From a candidate division WOR-1 bacterium RIFOXYB2_FULL_36_35 (GTDB lineage: Bacteria; Margulisbacteria; WOR-1; XYC2-FULL-46-14; XYC2-FULL-37-10), in contig MEUA01000019.1 of assembly GCA_001771505.1 (NCBI GenBank), positions 1-60,057 on the forward strand: a stretch of DNA of 60,057 nucleotides, read 5' to 3'. The notes beneath the pieces are model-generated. The model did no database searches, was not told the origin of the DNA, and saw nothing but the letters and a program-made list of their open reading frames with translations. Positions within the stretch are counted from its first letter, which is position 1; every line of letters starts with the position of its first letter. The position numbers were made by a program, and so were the translations under genes. Shown in pieces: positions 35,947-49,300 of the stretch.

Positions 35947-36287
35947 TATTCTTCCTCCTTATTGGACACATAAACTGTAATATGACTAAGACGCTTCTTA
36001 ATAGGAAACGCCCTGCCTCTCGCACGAGGACGAAATCTTTTTAACATCCCCGCACCATCAGCAACTATTTTTTCTATAATAAGATTATCTTTCTGCATTT
36101 TATAATTATTAACAGCATTTGCAGCTGCAGACTCAATAAGCTTATAAATAATCTTTGCAGACTTATGAGGCATAAATTTCAAGGCGGCAAGAGCTTCAGT
36201 AATATTTTTTCCGCGCAAAAGTTTCATAATACGCCTGAATTTTAAAGGTGAAACCCTAATCCATTTAAATTGTGCTTTAGCCATCAT
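35946..36287 (-). CDS. rplV: Ribosomal protein uL22
   Basis: 113 residues with [40 protein letters not shown] and [20 protein letters not shown]. Its long loop lines the exit tunnel. Two adjacent ATG codons are possible starts; the first overlaps the rpsS stop as ATGA, the second (36284) matches the usual N-terminus MAKA equally well. Confidence 0.97.
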   Translation of the reverse strand: MMAKAQFKWIRVSPLKFRRIMKLLRGKNITEALAALKFMPHKSAKIIYKLIESAAANAVNNYKMQKDNLIIEKIVADGAGMLKRFRPRARGRAFPIKKRLSHITVYVSNKEEE

Positions 36288-36568
36288 GTTAATGCCGCCG
36301 TCTGTTTAGTAGGCGCTGTATGTCCCCTAAACACCCTTGTATGAGCAAATTCGCCTAATTTATGCCCGATCATAGACTCAGTTATATAAACCGGTATGTG
36401 TTTAATTCCATTATGCACGGCAATAGTAAGCCCTATCATTTCAGGAATAACCGTAGAACGCCTGGACCAAGTCTTTATAACTTTTTTATCTCCAGAATCA
36501 ATCGATTTTTGAACCTTTCTCATTAAATGATCATCTACAAAAGGCCCTTTTTTACGTGAACGACTCAT
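36284..36568 (-). CDS. rpsS: Ribosomal protein uS19
   Basis: 94 residues: [60 protein letters not shown] and [10 protein letters not shown]. It contacts the ribosomal A-site finger in the head of the small subunit. It overlaps rplB and rplV by 4 bases each. Confidence 0.98.
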   Translation of the reverse strand: MSRSRKKGPFVDDHLMRKVQKSIDSGDKKVIKTWSRRSTVIPEMIGLTIAVHNGIKHIPVYITESMIGHKLGEFAHTRVFRGHTAPTKQTAALT

Positions 36569-37395
36569 CCTTTCCTCCTTCGTAAAATAAACCTATCGGA
36601 AACTCTTTTTCCACGTCTAGTCTTATAACCTAAAGTCTTTTTACCCCATTTACTAAGTGGCCCACTACGTCCGATACCAGCCCGACCCTCTCCTCCTCCG
36701 TGAGGATGGTCACAGGGATTCATGGCTGCGCCTCTAACATAAGGACGGCGACCCATATGTCTGGTTTTCCCTGCTTTACCCCTAGATATATTTTTATGAT
36801 CAATATTACCAAGCTGGCCTATAGTCGCTTTGCAAGTAATATGCACCATCCGTTGTTCCCCAGATGGCAATCTTAAAATTGCATAATCGCCCTCTTTTGC
36901 AAGAAGGTTAATTTGAGCCCCAGCCGAGCGAGCAAATTGCCCACCTCTGCCAGGTTTTAACTCAACATTATGTATAACTGAACCAACAGGAATATTTTTA
37001 AGAGGCAAAGAGTTCCCAACTTTAACCTCAGCTTCACTTCCCGATTCAACATTGTCTCCAACTTTTAAGCCTAAGGGTGCAAGAATATATCTTTTTTCTT
37101 TGTCTTTGTATTCTACCAACGCTATTCTCACATTTCTGTTTGGATCATATTCTATCCCCATAACAACAGCCGAAATATTCTCTTTATTGCGCTTAAAATC
37201 TATTAAACGATAAATCCTCTTTGCTCCACCCCCACGATGGCGAGATGAAATTCGTCCTTTAAAACCCCTTCCTGATTTCTTTGCTAATTTTACACAAAGC
37301 GATTTTTCCGGCGAAAACTTTGTAATATCATCATAGTTATCAACTATTTGAAATCTTGTGCCTGGAGATGTTGGTCTTTTCTGTTGTAATGTCAT
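36565..37395 (-). CDS. rplB: Ribosomal protein uL2
   Basis: 276 residues, normal length. Diagnostic parts: [50 protein letters not shown], and the catalytic-centre region [20 protein letters not shown] with the conserved histidine. It is needed for subunit joining and peptidyl transfer. It overlaps rplW by 4 bases. Confidence 0.98.
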   Translation of the reverse strand: MTLQQKRPTSPGTRFQIVDNYDDITKFSPEKSLCVKLAKKSGRGFKGRISSRHRGGGAKRIYRLIDFKRNKENISAVVMGIEYDPNRNVRIALVEYKDKEKRYILAPLGLKVGDNVESGSEAEVKVGNSLPLKNIPVGSVIHNVELKPGRGGQFARSAGAQINLLAKEGDYAILRLPSGEQRMVHITCKATIGQLGNIDHKNISRGKAGKTRHMGRRPYVRGAAMNPCDHPHGGGEGRAGIGRSGPLSKWGKKTLGYKTRRGKRVSDRFILRRRKG

Positions 37396-37676
37396 GCCAC
37401 TTCAAGCTCCTCTATTTTTTTGCCTTCAGGAAGAAGAACATAAGCCTTTTTATAAGATGCAGTACGGCCCACCTTAGAACCTACAATCCTTCTTTTTCCT
37501 CCAATCTTAACAGTCTTAACAGATAACGGCAACACTCTGAACAACTTACTAATTGCAGATTTCACATCAACCTTGGTTGCTTTAGGATGAATTTTAAAAA
37601 CATAAACATTGTTCGTTCTAGCATTCAAAGCTTTTTCCGTTATAATCGGCTCAAGTATTATTTGATGTGGATTCAT
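37392..37676 (-). CDS. rplW: Ribosomal protein uL23
   Basis: 94 residues: [40 protein letters not shown] and [20 protein letters not shown]. It is the main docking site for trigger factor and SRP at the tunnel exit. It abuts rplD with no gap. Confidence 0.97.
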   Translation of the reverse strand: MNPHQIILEPIITEKALNARTNNVYVFKIHPKATKVDVKSAISKLFRVLPLSVKTVKIGGKRRIVGSKVGRTASYKKAYVLLPEGKKIEELEVA

Positions 37677-38297
37677 CTAAAACATCTCCCTAAGTTTATT
37701 AACTGCAGATTCTGTCATAAGCAAAATATCCGCATTTAATAAATCAAAAACATTTAAATTTTCACAACTTAAAACTTTAATATTTCTTAAATTCCTCGAT
37801 CCTAAGCTTAATTCTTTTGAAATTTTATCAACAACAACAACAACTTTCTTTTCTGACAAATTAAAACTATCCAAAATATCTTTAACTAATTTTGTCTTTG
37901 GCTGATCTATGTTAAAATCTTTAACAATTTTAAGCTTATCTCCTCTGGCCTTATCAGAAAGAACAACTCTTAAAGCAAGTTTTCTAATCTTTCTAGGAAG
38001 ATGAAAACTATAATCTCTAGGCTTTGGCCCAAAAATTACCCCACCATGCCGCCAAAGAGGAGATCTAATTGATCCTGCCCTTGCTCTACCTGTCCCTTTT
38101 TGTTTCCAAGGTTTAACCCCTCCACCTCGAACTTCAGCCCTTGTTAAAGTAGAATGTGTTCCTGAACGTTTTGAGTTTAGAAGCCATCTTAAAGTAGAAT
38201 GGACAACCTCTACATTTTCTTTAACGCCAAAAAGATTAGAATCAGCTTCCATATCTCCGAGACTTTTTCCTTTTAAATCAAAAATCTTTAATTTCAT
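37677..38297 (-). CDS. rplD: Ribosomal protein uL4
   Basis: 206 residues. The extended loop is visible: GTHSTLTRAEVRGGGVKPWK, QKGTGRARAGSIRSPLWRHG and GVIFGPKPRDYSFHLPRKIR. In E. coli uL4 represses its own operon; whether it does so here cannot be judged, since the usual S10 leader position is occupied by fusA. It overlaps rplC by 4 bases. Confidence 0.97.
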   Translation of the reverse strand: MKLKIFDLKGKSLGDMEADSNLFGVKENVEVVHSTLRWLLNSKRSGTHSTLTRAEVRGGGVKPWKQKGTGRARAGSIRSPLWRHGGVIFGPKPRDYSFHLPRKIRKLALRVVLSDKARGDKLKIVKDFNIDQPKTKLVKDILDSFNLSEKKVVVVVDKISKELSLGSRNLRNIKVLSCENLNVFDLLNADILLMTESAVNKLREMF

Positions 38298-38902
38298 ATT
38301 TTTACAATCTCCACAATATTTCCTTTGGGACCAGGAACAGACCCTTTAACCAATAAAAGATTCTTCTCCGTATCAACGCTAACTATTTTAACTTTTCTGT
38401 TCGTAACTCTTTTTGCTCCCATATGTCCAGGCATATTAAGTCCTTTATACACTCTGCCAGGTGTAGTCCCTGCGCCAATAGACCCTGTCAGCCTGTGAGA
38501 TTTACTGCCATGGGTCATAGGCCCTCGATGATGATGCCATCTTTTTGTCGTTCCAGCAAAACCCTTCCCTATACCAATTCCAGCTATGTTAACCATATCT
38601 CCAATATTAAAAACATCTACTTTTATCTCTTGCCCTATCTTATATTCATCAACATTTTCAATAGAAAATTCCACTATATGTTTAAGCTTATTTTCTTTTA
38701 AAAATCCAGTAAGCGGCTTATTAAGCTTTTTAGCAAGCATAAAACCTAATTGAATTGCATTATACCCATCTTTGACTTTTGTTCTAATACCAACAACACG
38801 ACAATTCGCAGCTTCAAGGACAGTAACACCAACAACATCACCTCTGTCATTAAAAATTTGTGTCATTCCTATTTTTTTAGCCAATAGTCCTTTTGTACTC
38901 AT
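38294..38902 (-). CDS. rplC: Ribosomal protein uL3
   Basis: 202 residues starting [20 protein letters not shown], with [40 protein letters not shown] and [18 protein letters not shown]. It initiates large-subunit assembly. The site of methylated Gln in E. coli uL3 falls in the conserved GSKSHR/GAGTTPG region. It overlaps rpsJ by 4 bases. Confidence 0.98.
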   Translation of the reverse strand: MSTKGLLAKKIGMTQIFNDRGDVVGVTVLEAANCRVVGIRTKVKDGYNAIQLGFMLAKKLNKPLTGFLKENKLKHIVEFSIENVDEYKIGQEIKVDVFNIGDMVNIAGIGIGKGFAGTTKRWHHHRGPMTHGSKSHRLTGSIGAGTTPGRVYKGLNMPGHMGAKRVTNRKVKIVSVDTEKNLLLVKGSVPGPKGNIVEIVKI

Positions 38903-39213
38903 TTCAATTTTATCTCCACATCTACCCCCGAAGGAAGATCAAGTTGCATTAAAGCATCAACTGTATCTTTTGGAGGGTCTAAAATATCTATTAATCTTTT
39001 ATGAGTGCGGATTTCAAAATGCTCACGAGATTTTTTATCTACGTGAGGAGACCTTAACACACAATAGATTTCCTTTTTTGTCGGCAAAGGTATAGGGCCT
39101 GATACAGCAGCTTTTGCCCTCTTAGCAGTTTCAACAATCTTTTTGGCCGATTCATCCAGTAGCCTGTGATCATAACTCTTTAATTTTATTCTAATTCTTT
39201 GTCTTTTTGCCAT
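38899..39213 (-). CDS. rpsJ: Ribosomal protein uS10
   Basis: 104 residues from ATG 39213, preceded by GGAAGG; an in-frame start 15 codons upstream lies inside fusA and is not supported. [40 protein letters not shown] and [11 protein letters not shown] are diagnostic. uS10 also pairs with NusB/NusG in transcription antitermination. tuf, often found between fusA and rpsJ, is absent. Confidence 0.98.
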   Translation of the reverse strand: MAKRQRIRIKLKSYDHRLLDESAKKIVETAKRAKAAVSGPIPLPTKKEIYCVLRSPHVDKKSREHFEIRTHKRLIDILDPPKDTVDALMQLDLPSGVDVEIKLK

Positions 39214-39226
39214 AAATTTACCTTCC

Positions 39227-41317
39227 CTATGCCTTTGTTGCTCCAGAAACTTGAGCAATTATCCCCTCTGCTATATTTTTAGGAACTTCCTCGTAATGAG
39301 AGAATTCCATACTATAAGTACCCCTGCCTTGCGTACGACTTCGCAAATCAGTTGCATAACCAAACATGTTTGCCAGAGGAGCTTTTGCCTTAATAATTTG
39401 CAGCCCAGCATTCATTTCCATCCCTTCAACTTTTCCTCTCCTACTACTTAAATCGCCAATAACATCTCCCATATACTGTTCTGGAACAGTCACTTCAATT
39501 TTCATCGTTGGTTCCAAAATAACAGGCTTACTCTTTCTCACCGCATCTTTTAAAGCCATTGATCCTGCTATTTTAAATGCAATTTCCGAAGAATCTACAT
39601 CATGATATGATCCATCAAAAAGAATAGCTCTAAGATCAATTACGGGATATCCCGCAATAACCCCAGTAGTCATGGCCTCTCTTATCCCATTCTCTACCGC
39701 AGGAACATACTCTCTGGGAATAGATCCACCCACAATATCATTAACAAATTCAAACCCTTTTCCAGCCTCCATAGGCTCAACTTTTATCCAAACGTGTCCA
39801 TATTGACCACGTCCACCAGTCTGACGAATAAATTTGCCTTCCACTTCTGCATTACCTCTTATTGTCTCTTTGTAAGCAACTTGAGGTTTTCCAACATTTG
39901 CCTCAACTTTAAATTCCCTAAGAAGTCTGTCAACAATAATTTCTAAATGCAATTCTCCCATACCAGAAATAATAGTTTGTCCAGTCTCCTGGTCTGTTCT
40001 AATCCTAAAAGTTGGATCTTCTTCTGCCAACCTTGCAAGAGAAAGACTAAGTTTTTCTTGATCAGCTTTTGTTTTAGGCTCAATTGCAACAAATATAACC
40101 GGTTCCGGGAATACTATAGATTCTAAAATTATCTGCTTATCCTCATCGCAAAGAGTATCGCCTGTCCCTGTATCTTTTAACCCAACCGCAGCAGCAATAT
40201 CTCCAGCCCCCACTTCCTCTATGTCTTCTCTTTTATTTGAATGCATCTGAAGTATACGTCCAATTCTTTCTCTTCTCCCTTTAGATGCATTTAAAATATA
40301 TGATCCGGACTTTAAAACTCCAGAATAAACACGGAAAAAAGTAAGTCTTCCTACAAAAGGATCAGCCATAATTTTAAAAGCAAGTCCAGCAAACGGCTCT
40401 TCATCATTAGGAGCACGTTCTTCTTCTTCCCCTGTTTTAGGATTTATCCCCTTAACTGGAAGAACATCCGAAGGAGCCGGAAGACAATCAATTATAACAT
40501 CCAATAAAGGTTGAACTCCTCTATTTTTAAAAGCACTTCCACAAGTTATTGGAACGATTGAAGCTGAAATTGTAGCTTTTCTTAAAGCTGACTTAATTTC
40601 CTCTACAGATAATTCAGTTCCATTCAGATATTTTTCAAGAAGAGAATCATCTGTCTCTGCAACACTTTCAAGCATTTTCTCCCTAAATTTCTTTGCCTTA
40701 TCAGCAAGATCTGTAGGGATATCCGTCTCTCTAAATTTAATTCCTATATCATCTTCATAAATAATAGCCTTCATCGTTACTAAGTCTATCACTCCCTGAA
40801 AGTTATCTTCTGCGCCAATAGGAATTTGAATAGGTACTCCTTTAACTAACAAACGATCATTAATTTGTTGATAAACCCTATAAAAATCGGCACCCGTACG
40901 ATCCATCTTGTTTATAAAAGCGATCCTAGGAACTTTATATTTAGTCGCCTGCCTCCAAACTGTCTCAGATTGAGGCTGAACACCTCCAACAGCACAAAAA
41001 ACAACAACAACTCCATCCAAAACTCTCATTGACCGTTCAACCTCAACGGTAAAATCAACGTGACCGGGAGTATCAATAATATTTATTCTATAATCTTTCC
41101 AAAAAGTAGTAATAGCCGCAGATGTAATTGTTATACCACGCTCTTTTTCTTGTTCCATCCAGTCAGTCGTAGTATTCCCCTCATCAACGTTTCCTATTTT
41201 ATGTATTTTACCTGAATAAAATAACACTCTTTCGGTAGTAGTTGTCTTTCCTGCGTCAATATGTGCCGCAAATCCTATGTTTCTATATTTAGATAAGTTT
41301 TTTTCTCTCTCCGCCAT
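39227..41317 (-). CDS. fusA: Translation elongation factor G
   Basis: 696 residues, standard EF-G. G-domain motifs: [20 protein letters not shown] (G1), RGITI (G2), DTPGHVDF (G3), NKMD (G4) and GSA (G5). The C-terminal domains include [15 protein letters not shown] and [20 protein letters not shown]. It drives ribosomal translocation. It lies between rpsG (9 bases) and rpsJ (13 bases). Confidence 0.98.
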   Translation of the reverse strand: MAEREKNLSKYRNIGFAAHIDAGKTTTTERVLFYSGKIHKIGNVDEGNTTTDWMEQEKERGITITSAAITTFWKDYRINIIDTPGHVDFTVEVERSMRVLDGVVVVFCAVGGVQPQSETVWRQATKYKVPRIAFINKMDRTGADFYRVYQQINDRLLVKGVPIQIPIGAEDNFQGVIDLVTMKAIIYEDDIGIKFRETDIPTDLADKAKKFREKMLESVAETDDSLLEKYLNGTELSVEEIKSALRKATISASIVPITCGSAFKNRGVQPLLDVIIDCLPAPSDVLPVKGINPKTGEEEERAPNDEEPFAGLAFKIMADPFVGRLTFFRVYSGVLKSGSYILNASKGRRERIGRILQMHSNKREDIEEVGAGDIAAAVGLKDTGTGDTLCDEDKQIILESIVFPEPVIFVAIEPKTKADQEKLSLSLARLAEEDPTFRIRTDQETGQTIISGMGELHLEIIVDRLLREFKVEANVGKPQVAYKETIRGNAEVEGKFIRQTGGRGQYGHVWIKVEPMEAGKGFEFVNDIVGGSIPREYVPAVENGIREAMTTGVIAGYPVIDLRAILFDGSYHDVDSSEIAFKIAGSMALKDAVRKSKPVILEPTMKIEVTVPEQYMGDVIGDLSSRRGKVEGMEMNAGLQIIKAKAPLANMFGYATDLRSRTQGRGTYSMEFSHYEEVPKNIAEGIIAQVSGATKA

Positions 41318-41326
41318 TTTTCTCTC

Positions 41327-41797
41327 CTACCATCTAAAATGTGCAAAAGCTTTATTAGATTCAGCAGTCTTATGCATATCTTCTTTTTTCTTCATTGCAA
41401 CCCCCACCCCATTAAAAGAATCTAATAATTCTAAAGTCAACTTTTCAACCATCCCTTTTCCTGCCCTCTCACGAGCGGCATCTCTTAACCATTGCATCGC
41501 CAAGGCTTTGCCTCTTTCAGAAGTTACCTCAATCGGGACTTGATATGTTGCCCCTCCTACACGACGAGATTTCACTTCCATCAAAGGAGACAAATTATGT
41601 AAAACAGTTTTAAAAATTTCAATGCCGTCTTTCTTAAGCTTATCTTCCACAGCCTTAAGCGAAGAATAAACTAACTTTTCGGCCAAACTCTTCTTTCCAT
41701 CATACATCACTTTGTTTATAAACCTCTGAATGTCAACGTTTCCATACACTGCATCCCCAACAAATTTTCTTTTTGATATTTTTCCACTTCTTGGCAT
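41327..41797 (-). CDS. rpsG: Ribosomal protein uS7
   Basis: 156 residues from ATG 41797 (MPRSGKISKRKF), 1 base after the rpsL stop; the open frame extends upstream but into rpsL. Typical parts: VQRFINKVMYDGKKSLAE-like helix, VKSRRVGGATYQVPIEVTSE and RGKALAMQWLRDAARERAGK. uS7 nucleates head assembly and regulates the str genes in E. coli. Confidence 0.97.
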   Translation of the reverse strand: MPRSGKISKRKFVGDAVYGNVDIQRFINKVMYDGKKSLAEKLVYSSLKAVEDKLKKDGIEIFKTVLHNLSPLMEVKSRRVGGATYQVPIEVTSERGKALAMQWLRDAARERAGKGMVEKLTLELLDSFNGVGVAMKKKEDMHKTAESNKAFAHFRW

Positions 41798-41798
41798 A

Positions 41799-42185
41799 CT
41801 AAACCTTAGCTCCTCCCTTTGGGCGTTTCGCTCCATATTTTGAGCGACTCTTATGACGATTTTGAACCCCCAAAGTATCTAATGACCCTCTTACTATATG
41901 ATAACGGACTCCTGGCAAATCCTTAACTCTCCCACCTCTAACTAAAACGACTGAGTGTTCCTGTAAATTATGACCCACTCCCGGGATATATGCTATTATC
42001 TCCATCCCACCCGCTAAACGAACTTTTGCAACCTTCCTCAATGCAGAGTTGGGTTTTTTGGGAGTAGTGGTATAAACACGCGTGCATACTCCTCGTTTTA
42101 ATGGATTTCCTTTCAAAGCAGGTGATTTTGTTTTCCATTTTTTATTTTTTCTGTCTCTTCTTAATAACTGATTTATCGTTGGCAT
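41799..42185 (-). CDS. rpsL: Ribosomal protein uS12
   Basis: 128 residues: [60 protein letters not shown] and [20 protein letters not shown]. The lysines equivalent to E. coli K43 (PKKPNSA) and K88 (GRVKDLP) are both present, so the usual streptomycin-resistance substitutions are absent. It shares one base with the end of rpoC. Confidence 0.98.
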   Translation of the reverse strand: MPTINQLLRRDRKNKKWKTKSPALKGNPLKRGVCTRVYTTTPKKPNSALRKVAKVRLAGGMEIIAYIPGVGHNLQEHSVVLVRGGRVKDLPGVRYHIVRGSLDTLGVQNRHKSRSKYGAKRPKGGAKV

Positions 42186-45100
42186 TAAAGTATATCTCCT
42201 GTTACTGGCGTTAAATCTAAGTCTCTATATTTTTCAAATCCCGTTCCAGCAGGTATTAATCTGCCGATGATTACATTCTCTTTTAAACCATACATTTTAT
42301 CTATTTTTCCACGAATTGCCGCATCGGTCAAAACTCTTGCCGTCTCTTGGAATGAGGCTGCCGAAATAAAACTTTCAGTGGTCAAGGAAGCTTTTGTTAT
42401 TCCTAAAAGAACTTCCTCTCCTTCAGCTTTTTCTTTTGTAATTTCTTTATTAACAGCATCAAGCGTAAGTTTGTCAATAAGTTCTCCAGGCAAAAGAGTC
42501 GAATCTCCAGGTTTCAAAATTCTCATGCGTCTAGTCATTTGCCTTACGATAACCTCAATATGCTTATCATTTATAGTCACGCCCTGAGCTCTATAAATTT
42601 TCTGAACCTCATCCACCAAATGCCTCTGTACAGCTGTAACTCCCAAAATCCTAAGAAGGTCATGAGGATTAACTGTCCCTTCTGTCATTTGAGCACCCTT
42701 ATGGACTCTATCTCCCTGGGTAACTTTCAAGCGAACCTCATAAGGGACAGAGTATTCTTTCCCTTCATCCTTACCAGAAACAGTCAATAAGCGTAAACCT
42801 TCTTTTTCAGAAATTAAAACCGTGCCATCAATTTCAGAAAGCAATGCAGCATCTTTAGGCCTACGAGATTCAAACAACTCTTCGACTTTTGGAAGTCCTT
42901 GAATAATATCTTTAGTTTTAGAAGGATCCCTACGAATAGCTTCAATTTTTGCTAAAACGTCATAAGCTTCGACAGAAGCGCCATCTTCTACCATAAGTTT
43001 TGAAGAAGCAATAAGAATATAACTCTCTCCTGATGCTACAGAAATTGTTTTCGCATCTACTTTAATAACTTTTCCGGAAGTTTTAGAAGTAATAGAGGAT
43101 GCTATTTCATCCCCTGCCATAACATTGTCCCCAACTTTAACCAAGATTTTTGAATCAGAAGGAACACTATAATCTTTTTCAATTTTAGGATTATAAACAA
43201 AAATTTCTCCATCTTTTTTTGAAATTATTTCAGAGATTACTCTGGCGCCAACCCGTTTTTTTCTCGATAAAACATCTATTCCTATATATTTAACTTTGCC
43301 CGGCGCAGAAGAGATAACAAATTCATAAGTAGGATCATATTCAGCCAAGACTTCGCCCGCACTAACATGATCTTTTAGTTTAACTTTTAAATATGCTCCA
43401 CCCGGCAGTAAGTAGGATTCTTTCTTGTCTCCTATTTTAAGGATAATATGACCGCTACGCGTAATCATCTTCACCCTATTCCCCAGATCATCTTCAACTT
43501 CCTTCATTTCAATCCCTTCACCAAAAGTAACAATCCCTCCATGCTTACATTTTATTAAAGTTTTACTGGCTTTATGCAAAGCAACTCCACCAATATGAAA
43601 GGTTCTCATGGTAAGCTGAGTTCCAGGCTCTCCAATACTTTGAGCCGCTATAGTGCCTACAGCTTCCCCAATATTTACAACATTACCGGTTGAAAGATCT
43701 TTACCATAACAGACACGACACAAGCCCCTGCTTGCCTTACATGTCAATGAAGATCTCACCGCAACTTTTTCAATTCCAGCTTCCCGCAAAACGTCAGCCA
43801 GATCTTCACCAATTTCAACGCCAGCCTTAACCAAAACTTTACCACTTATAGGATCAACAACATTTTTGATAGGATAACGCCCAATAAGACGTTGAGATAA
43901 AGGTAGTATTTCCTCAAACCCTTCACGGACAGAAGACAAAACAAGCCCTTCATCAGTGCCACAATCCTCCTCTGTAATCATTACATCTTGGCTTACATCA
44001 ACAAGCCTGCGAGTAAGATAACCAGAATCAGCTGTACGTAGAGCTGTATCCACTATACCTTTTCTTGCACCGTAAGAAGAGATAAAATATTCTGTAACAC
44101 TCAAACCCTCTTCAAAGTTTGTAAGAATAGGTATGGGAATAATATTTCCTGAAGGATCTGCCATAAGACCGCGTATTCCTGCAAGCTGCCTTACCTGTTG
44201 GACGTTTCCACGAGCGCCAGAAAAAGCCATCATATAAACAGAATTCAACTCATCCAAACCTTTTAACATTGCATTTGTCACTTCTTCCGTAACATTGCTC
44301 CATATGTCAAGAGAACGAATAAATTTTTCATTTTGAGATAATGTCTCTTCTTTAACTAAACGCTCAAGCTCCGCCACCTCAGCTTTAGCTTTTTCTATTA
44401 TCTTCTTTTTCTCTTCCGGAACTTTAAGATCCGCAATGGAAATAGAAACTCCGGCAATTGTTGCATATTTAAACCCTAAACGCTTTATTTCATCTGCAAC
44501 ATGAGATGCAACCACAGCTCCAAACCGGGTATAACACTCCAATATAAGTTTTTCCAGCTCTTTTTTATTTACTACAAAATTGAGATATTTTATCTTTTCA
44601 TCAGGAGAAACTCTTTGGGTTATAGCCTTTTTAATTGTGAAATTAAACTTAATACGGCCGACTGTAGTTTCAATAATTTGTCCTTCAAGGCGAACCTTAA
44701 CTTTGCTGTGAAGGTGTAGCTGATCAAGATCATGCGCAATCATAGCTTCCCATTCATTAGAGAAAATACGCCCAGCTCCAAACTTTTGTTTTTCATCCAA
44801 ATAGGTCATATAATAAGTTCCTAGCACCATATCCTGGGTAGGAGTAATTATTGGTCTGCCTGAAGCAGGAGATAAAACATTGTTAGAAGAAAGCATAAGC
44901 AACCTAGACTCAACCTGAGCCTCAGTAAGAAGAGGGACGTGAACAGCCATCTGGTCTCCGTCAAAATCCGCATTAAATGCAGGACATACTAAAGGATGGA
45001 GCTGAATGGCTTTTCCTTCAACCAAAATCGGCTCAAAAGCTTGAATGCCTAAACGGTGAAGAGTTGGGGCGCGATTCAATAAAACAGGATGTCCCTTAAT

Positions 45101-46336
45101 TACCTCTTCAAGAATATCCCACACTATAACATCTTCTTTTTCTATCATTCGTTTCGCAGATTTAACATTTTGAGCAAAACTTCTTTCCACAAGCTTACGA
45201 ATAACAAAAGGTTTAAACAATTCCAAAGCCATTCTTTTTGGAAGACCACATTGATGTATTTTAAGATGCGGCCCAACAACAATAACAGACCGGCCTGAAT
45301 AATCGGCCCTTTTTCCTAAAAGATTTTGACGAAATCTTCCTTGCTTTCCTTCAATAATATCAGTCAAAGAACGAAGCGGTCTGCCAGTAGAACCAACAAC
45401 AGAACGTTTCCTTCTCCCGTTATCAATTAAAACATCGACAGCCTCCTGCAACATTCTTTTTTCATTACGAATGATCATATCCGGAGCGCCCATGTTAATC
45501 ATTTTCTTTAAACGATTATTACGATTTAAAACCCTACGATAAAGATCATTAAGATCAGAAGTTGCAAATCTTCCCCCTTCAAGTTGAACCATCGGCCTTA
45601 AATCAGGAGGAATAACAGGCAAATACTCCATTATCATCCACTCAGGGCGATTTTTTGAATTTAAAAAAGCCTCAACCACCCTCAATCTTTTTATTGCTTT
45701 TAATCTCCTCTGACCTTCTGAATTTTTAAATTCTTTATTTAACCTAGACGCCAATGCGCTAAGATCTATTCTAGATAACAGTTCACGTATTGCTTTTGCT
45801 CCGGTCTCCGCCTTAAAATCATCTTCATGTTTTTCGCATGCTTCGATGTATTCAGCTTCGCGCAAAATTTTTCCAACTTTAAACTTACAACTTCCTGAAA
45901 CTTCTATAACTATATAGGAATCATAATAAATAACTTCTTCCAACTCTCTTCCTGTTATATCCAAAAGAAGCCCCATATACCCTGGAACAGATCTCAAAAA
46001 CCAAATATGGGCAACGGGAACAGCAAGTTTAATATGCCCCATTCGCTCACGACGAACTCGAGACGTTGTAACTTCAACGCCACAACGTTCACAAAATATA
46101 CCACGATAACGAACTCTTTTATATTTTCCGCAATGACATTCCCAGTCTTTAACAGGACCAAAAATCATTTCACAGAACAATCCTTTACGTTCAGGTTTAA
46201 AAGTACGGTAGTTAATTGTCTCTGGTTTTTCTACTTCACCAAAAGACCATTCAAGAATACGTTCAGGCGATGCCAAACCTATTTGAATAGCCTCAAATTC
46301 AACCCCTTCTTTAGTGTTATTTGACAAAAGCGCCAT
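42185..46336 (-). CDS. rpoC: RNA polymerase beta' subunit
   Basis: 1383 residues from ATG 46336, which has AAAGGTGAT upstream and follows the rpoB stop by 4 bases; a longer start would lie within rpoB. One continuous chain, not split as in cyanobacteria. The N-terminal zinc site shows [20 protein letters not shown], the catalytic magnesium loop [12 protein letters not shown], and the second zinc site [13 protein letters not shown]. The trigger-loop region ([17 protein letters not shown]) and the C-terminal [20 protein letters not shown] are normal. An internal stretch around residues 950-1120 contains the barrel-sandwich insertions common in non-enteric bacteria. Confidence 0.98.
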   Translation of the reverse strand: MALLSNNTKEGVEFEAIQIGLASPERILEWSFGEVEKPETINYRTFKPERKGLFCEMIFGPVKDWECHCGKYKRVRYRGIFCERCGVEVTTSRVRRERMGHIKLAVPVAHIWFLRSVPGYMGLLLDITGRELEEVIYYDSYIVIEVSGSCKFKVGKILREAEYIEACEKHEDDFKAETGAKAIRELLSRIDLSALASRLNKEFKNSEGQRRLKAIKRLRVVEAFLNSKNRPEWMIMEYLPVIPPDLRPMVQLEGGRFATSDLNDLYRRVLNRNNRLKKMINMGAPDMIIRNEKRMLQEAVDVLIDNGRRKRSVVGSTGRPLRSLTDIIEGKQGRFRQNLLGKRADYSGRSVIVVGPHLKIHQCGLPKRMALELFKPFVIRKLVERSFAQNVKSAKRMIEKEDVIVWDILEEVIKGHPVLLNRAPTLHRLGIQAFEPILVEGKAIQLHPLVCPAFNADFDGDQMAVHVPLLTEAQVESRLLMLSSNNVLSPASGRPIITPTQDMVLGTYYMTYLDEKQKFGAGRIFSNEWEAMIAHDLDQLHLHSKVKVRLEGQIIETTVGRIKFNFTIKKAITQRVSPDEKIKYLNFVVNKKELEKLILECYTRFGAVVASHVADEIKRLGFKYATIAGVSISIADLKVPEEKKKIIEKAKAEVAELERLVKEETLSQNEKFIRSLDIWSNVTEEVTNAMLKGLDELNSVYMMAFSGARGNVQQVRQLAGIRGLMADPSGNIIPIPILTNFEEGLSVTEYFISSYGARKGIVDTALRTADSGYLTRRLVDVSQDVMITEEDCGTDEGLVLSSVREGFEEILPLSQRLIGRYPIKNVVDPISGKVLVKAGVEIGEDLADVLREAGIEKVAVRSSLTCKASRGLCRVCYGKDLSTGNVVNIGEAVGTIAAQSIGEPGTQLTMRTFHIGGVALHKASKTLIKCKHGGIVTFGEGIEMKEVEDDLGNRVKMITRSGHIILKIGDKKESYLLPGGAYLKVKLKDHVSAGEVLAEYDPTYEFVISSAPGKVKYIGIDVLSRKKRVGARVISEIISKKDGEIFVYNPKIEKDYSVPSDSKILVKVGDNVMAGDEIASSITSKTSGKVIKVDAKTISVASGESYILIASSKLMVEDGASVEAYDVLAKIEAIRRDPSKTKDIIQGLPKVEELFESRRPKDAALLSEIDGTVLISEKEGLRLLTVSGKDEGKEYSVPYEVRLKVTQGDRVHKGAQMTEGTVNPHDLLRILGVTAVQRHLVDEVQKIYRAQGVTINDKHIEVIVRQMTRRMRILKPGDSTLLPGELIDKLTLDAVNKEITKEKAEGEEVLLGITKASLTTESFISAASFQETARVLTDAAIRGKIDKMYGLKENVIIGRLIPAGTGFEKYRDLDLTPVTGDIL

Positions 46337-46340
46337 TAAA

Positions 46341-49300
46341 TCACCTTTTTTTCCTTCGAGGAACTTGCTTTTTAGCTTTGCTATCCTCTTCAATGTTTAC
46401 CTCTTTTAAATCTTTATCCAAAGTCTTTACATCCAAACCAAGACTTCTTAATTCCTTTATTAAAACTTTAAAAGATTCTGGAGTTCCAGGTTTCCCCATA
46501 GGTTTCCCCTTAATTATAGATTCATAAATTCTGGAACGCCCGACAACATCATCTGATTTAACAGTCAAAAGTTCTTGAAGGGTATGAGCTGCCCCATATG
46601 CTTCTAACGCCCAAACCTCCATCTCTCCAAATCTTTGTCCTCCAAATTGGGCTTTTCCTCCCAATGGCTGTTGTGTAATCAAAGAATAAGGACCCGTAGA
46701 CCTTGCATGCATTTTGTCATCCACAAGATGTATAAGTTTCATAAGATACATCTTTCCAACTGCAACTTTTCTTTCGAAAGGCTCTCCACTCCTGCCATCT
46801 CTTAATTCCACTTTTCCGGTAGTATCATACCAAGGAAGATCATTTTTAACTTCCTGCAAAAGTTCTTCTATCTTCTTTTTTGATGCTGATTCCTCATATA
46901 TTTCATCAAAAGGTGTAACTTCATATTTCTTTTTAAAATGATCAGCAGCAAAGCCCAACAAAAGTTCAAAAATCTGACCAATATTCATACGAGAAGGAAC
47001 CCCTAAAGGATTTAATACTATATCCACAGGAAGCCCATTCGGCAAATATGGCATATCTTCTTCTTTAAGAATCTTTGCCACAACACCTTTATTCCCATGC
47101 CTTCCGGCCAGTTTGTCTCCAATAGAAACCTTTCTTATTTGAGCAACATATACTCTTATTAATTCATGAACCCCTGGGCTTAACTCATCCCCACTTTCTC
47201 TCGAAAACACGCGTACATTAATAACTTTTCCGCCTTCGCCAGGAGGAACTCGAAGAGAAGTATCTCTCATATCACGAGCCTTATCTCCAAAAATAGCCCT
47301 TAATAATTTTTCTTCGGCTGGAAGCTCGGTTTCACCCTTAGGCGTCACTTTTCCTACCAAGATATGACCCGACAAAACTTCTGTGCCAACTTTAATAATC
47401 CCTCTATCGTCAAGATTTTTAAGCGCTTCTTCCCCAACGTTTGGAATTTCTCTGGTTACTTCCTCCATTCCAAGCTTAGTAGAACGAACTTCAACTTCCA
47501 ATCTCTCAATATGAATAGTAGTAAAAACATCCTCACGAACAAGTTTTTCAGAAATCAAAATAGCATCTTCGTAGTTATAGCCTTCCCAAGGCATAAACGC
47601 CACTAAGATATTTTTACCTAAAGCTAATTCCCCTCCCTGGGTTGCTGAACCGTCAGCAAGTAAGTCCCCTACCGATACAATGTCTCCAAGTTTTACAGTC
47701 GGCCTTTGATGAATTAAAGTATTTTGGTTGCTTCTGGCAAATTTAATAAGGTCGTAAACCTCTTTTTTGTCAGTAGTGGTAGTTAATACAATTTTTTCCG
47801 CCGTAACACTTGTTACACGGCCGGCATGCTTGGCCTTAACAACAGAACAAGAGTCATCTGCAACTTTCTTTTCAAGCCCAGTCCCCACAACCGGAGATTC
47901 GGGACAAAGCAAAGGGACTGATTGACGTTGCATGTTAGCACCCATCATAGCTCGGTTTGCATCATCATGCTCAACAAAAGGGATCATTGCGGTTGATACG
48001 CCAACTATTTGCGAAGGAGCAACCCCAACATAATCAACCTCTTTCGAAGCAGCAAAAATAAATTCTCTTTTATATCTTACAGGGACCTGACTCTCTTTTA
48101 TCTTTTTAGAAGAATCAAGTCTAACATCACACGAAGCAATATGATATAAATCTTCGACATCTGCGGTTAAATATTCTATCCTACCGGAAACAACGCCATC
48201 TGTAACTTTAAAGTAAGGTGTTTCTATAAAGCCATATTTGTTCACTTTCGCATGAGTAGAAAGAGAACCAATAAGACCTGCATTTGGTCCTTCAGGTGTT
48301 TCTATAGGACAAACCCTGCCATAATGGCTAGGATGAATATCACGAACTTCAAAACCAGCTCGTTCACGAGTTAATCCTCCTGGACCCAATGCCGACAACC
48401 TTCTTTTATGCGTAAGTTCTGCCAATGGATTTGTTTGATCCATAAATTGTGATAACTGAGAAGAACCAAAAAATTCTTTTATTACTGCAGATAAAGGTCT
48501 TACATTTATCAACGCTTGAGGAGTCGCAGACGGTCCTTTTATAGTCATTTGCTCTTTAATTAAACGCTCTACCCTAGTAAAACCTATCCTAAACTGTCTC
48601 TGCAATAACTCTCCTACGCTACGAACACGACGATTTCCAAGGTGATCGATATCATCAGTCAAACCCTCGCCCATATGAAGCTGAACAAGATATTTTATTA
48701 TTCCAAGAATATCTTTTTTAGTTAATACTGTTATTTCCTCTTCTACGTTAAGATCAAGTTTTATGTTCATCTTATGCCTTCCAACAACACTCAAATCATA
48801 ACGTTTAGGATTAAAGAAAAGATTGTGCAAGTAATTTTTAGCGCCATCAAATGTAACAGGGTCGCCTGGACGAAGTTTTTTATAAATTTCTATGAGCGCT
48901 TCTTCTTCGGAAATAATCGGACTCTCTTTTAAAGTTCGATTTCTAAATTCACCTTCAGCCAAAGCAGTTAAAATTTCTTTTTCAGAAGCGCCGATAGCAC
49001 AAAGAAGCGTAATAACTCCTATTTTTCTCGTTTTATTTATTCTAGCAAAAACAGCAAGGTGTGCATCGGTTTCAATTTCAAGCCAAGATCCTCTATCCGG
49101 AATGATTGTAGCGTAATACAAATGACGACCCACTTTCTCAATCCGTTTGCTTGATTTAAAATAAACTCCTGGAGATCTGGTAAGCTGAGAAATTATAACT
49201 CGCTCAGCGCCATTAATGATAAAAGTAGCTCTTTCGGTCATCAGCGGAAGGTCGCCAATAAAAACTTCTTGAACTTTTACCTCTTTGGTCTGGCGATTTA

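Noticed and set aside
38702-39095. Plus-strand frames opposite ribosomal genes
   Set aside because: They are antisense shadows; the minus-strand proteins are full-length and unmistakable.
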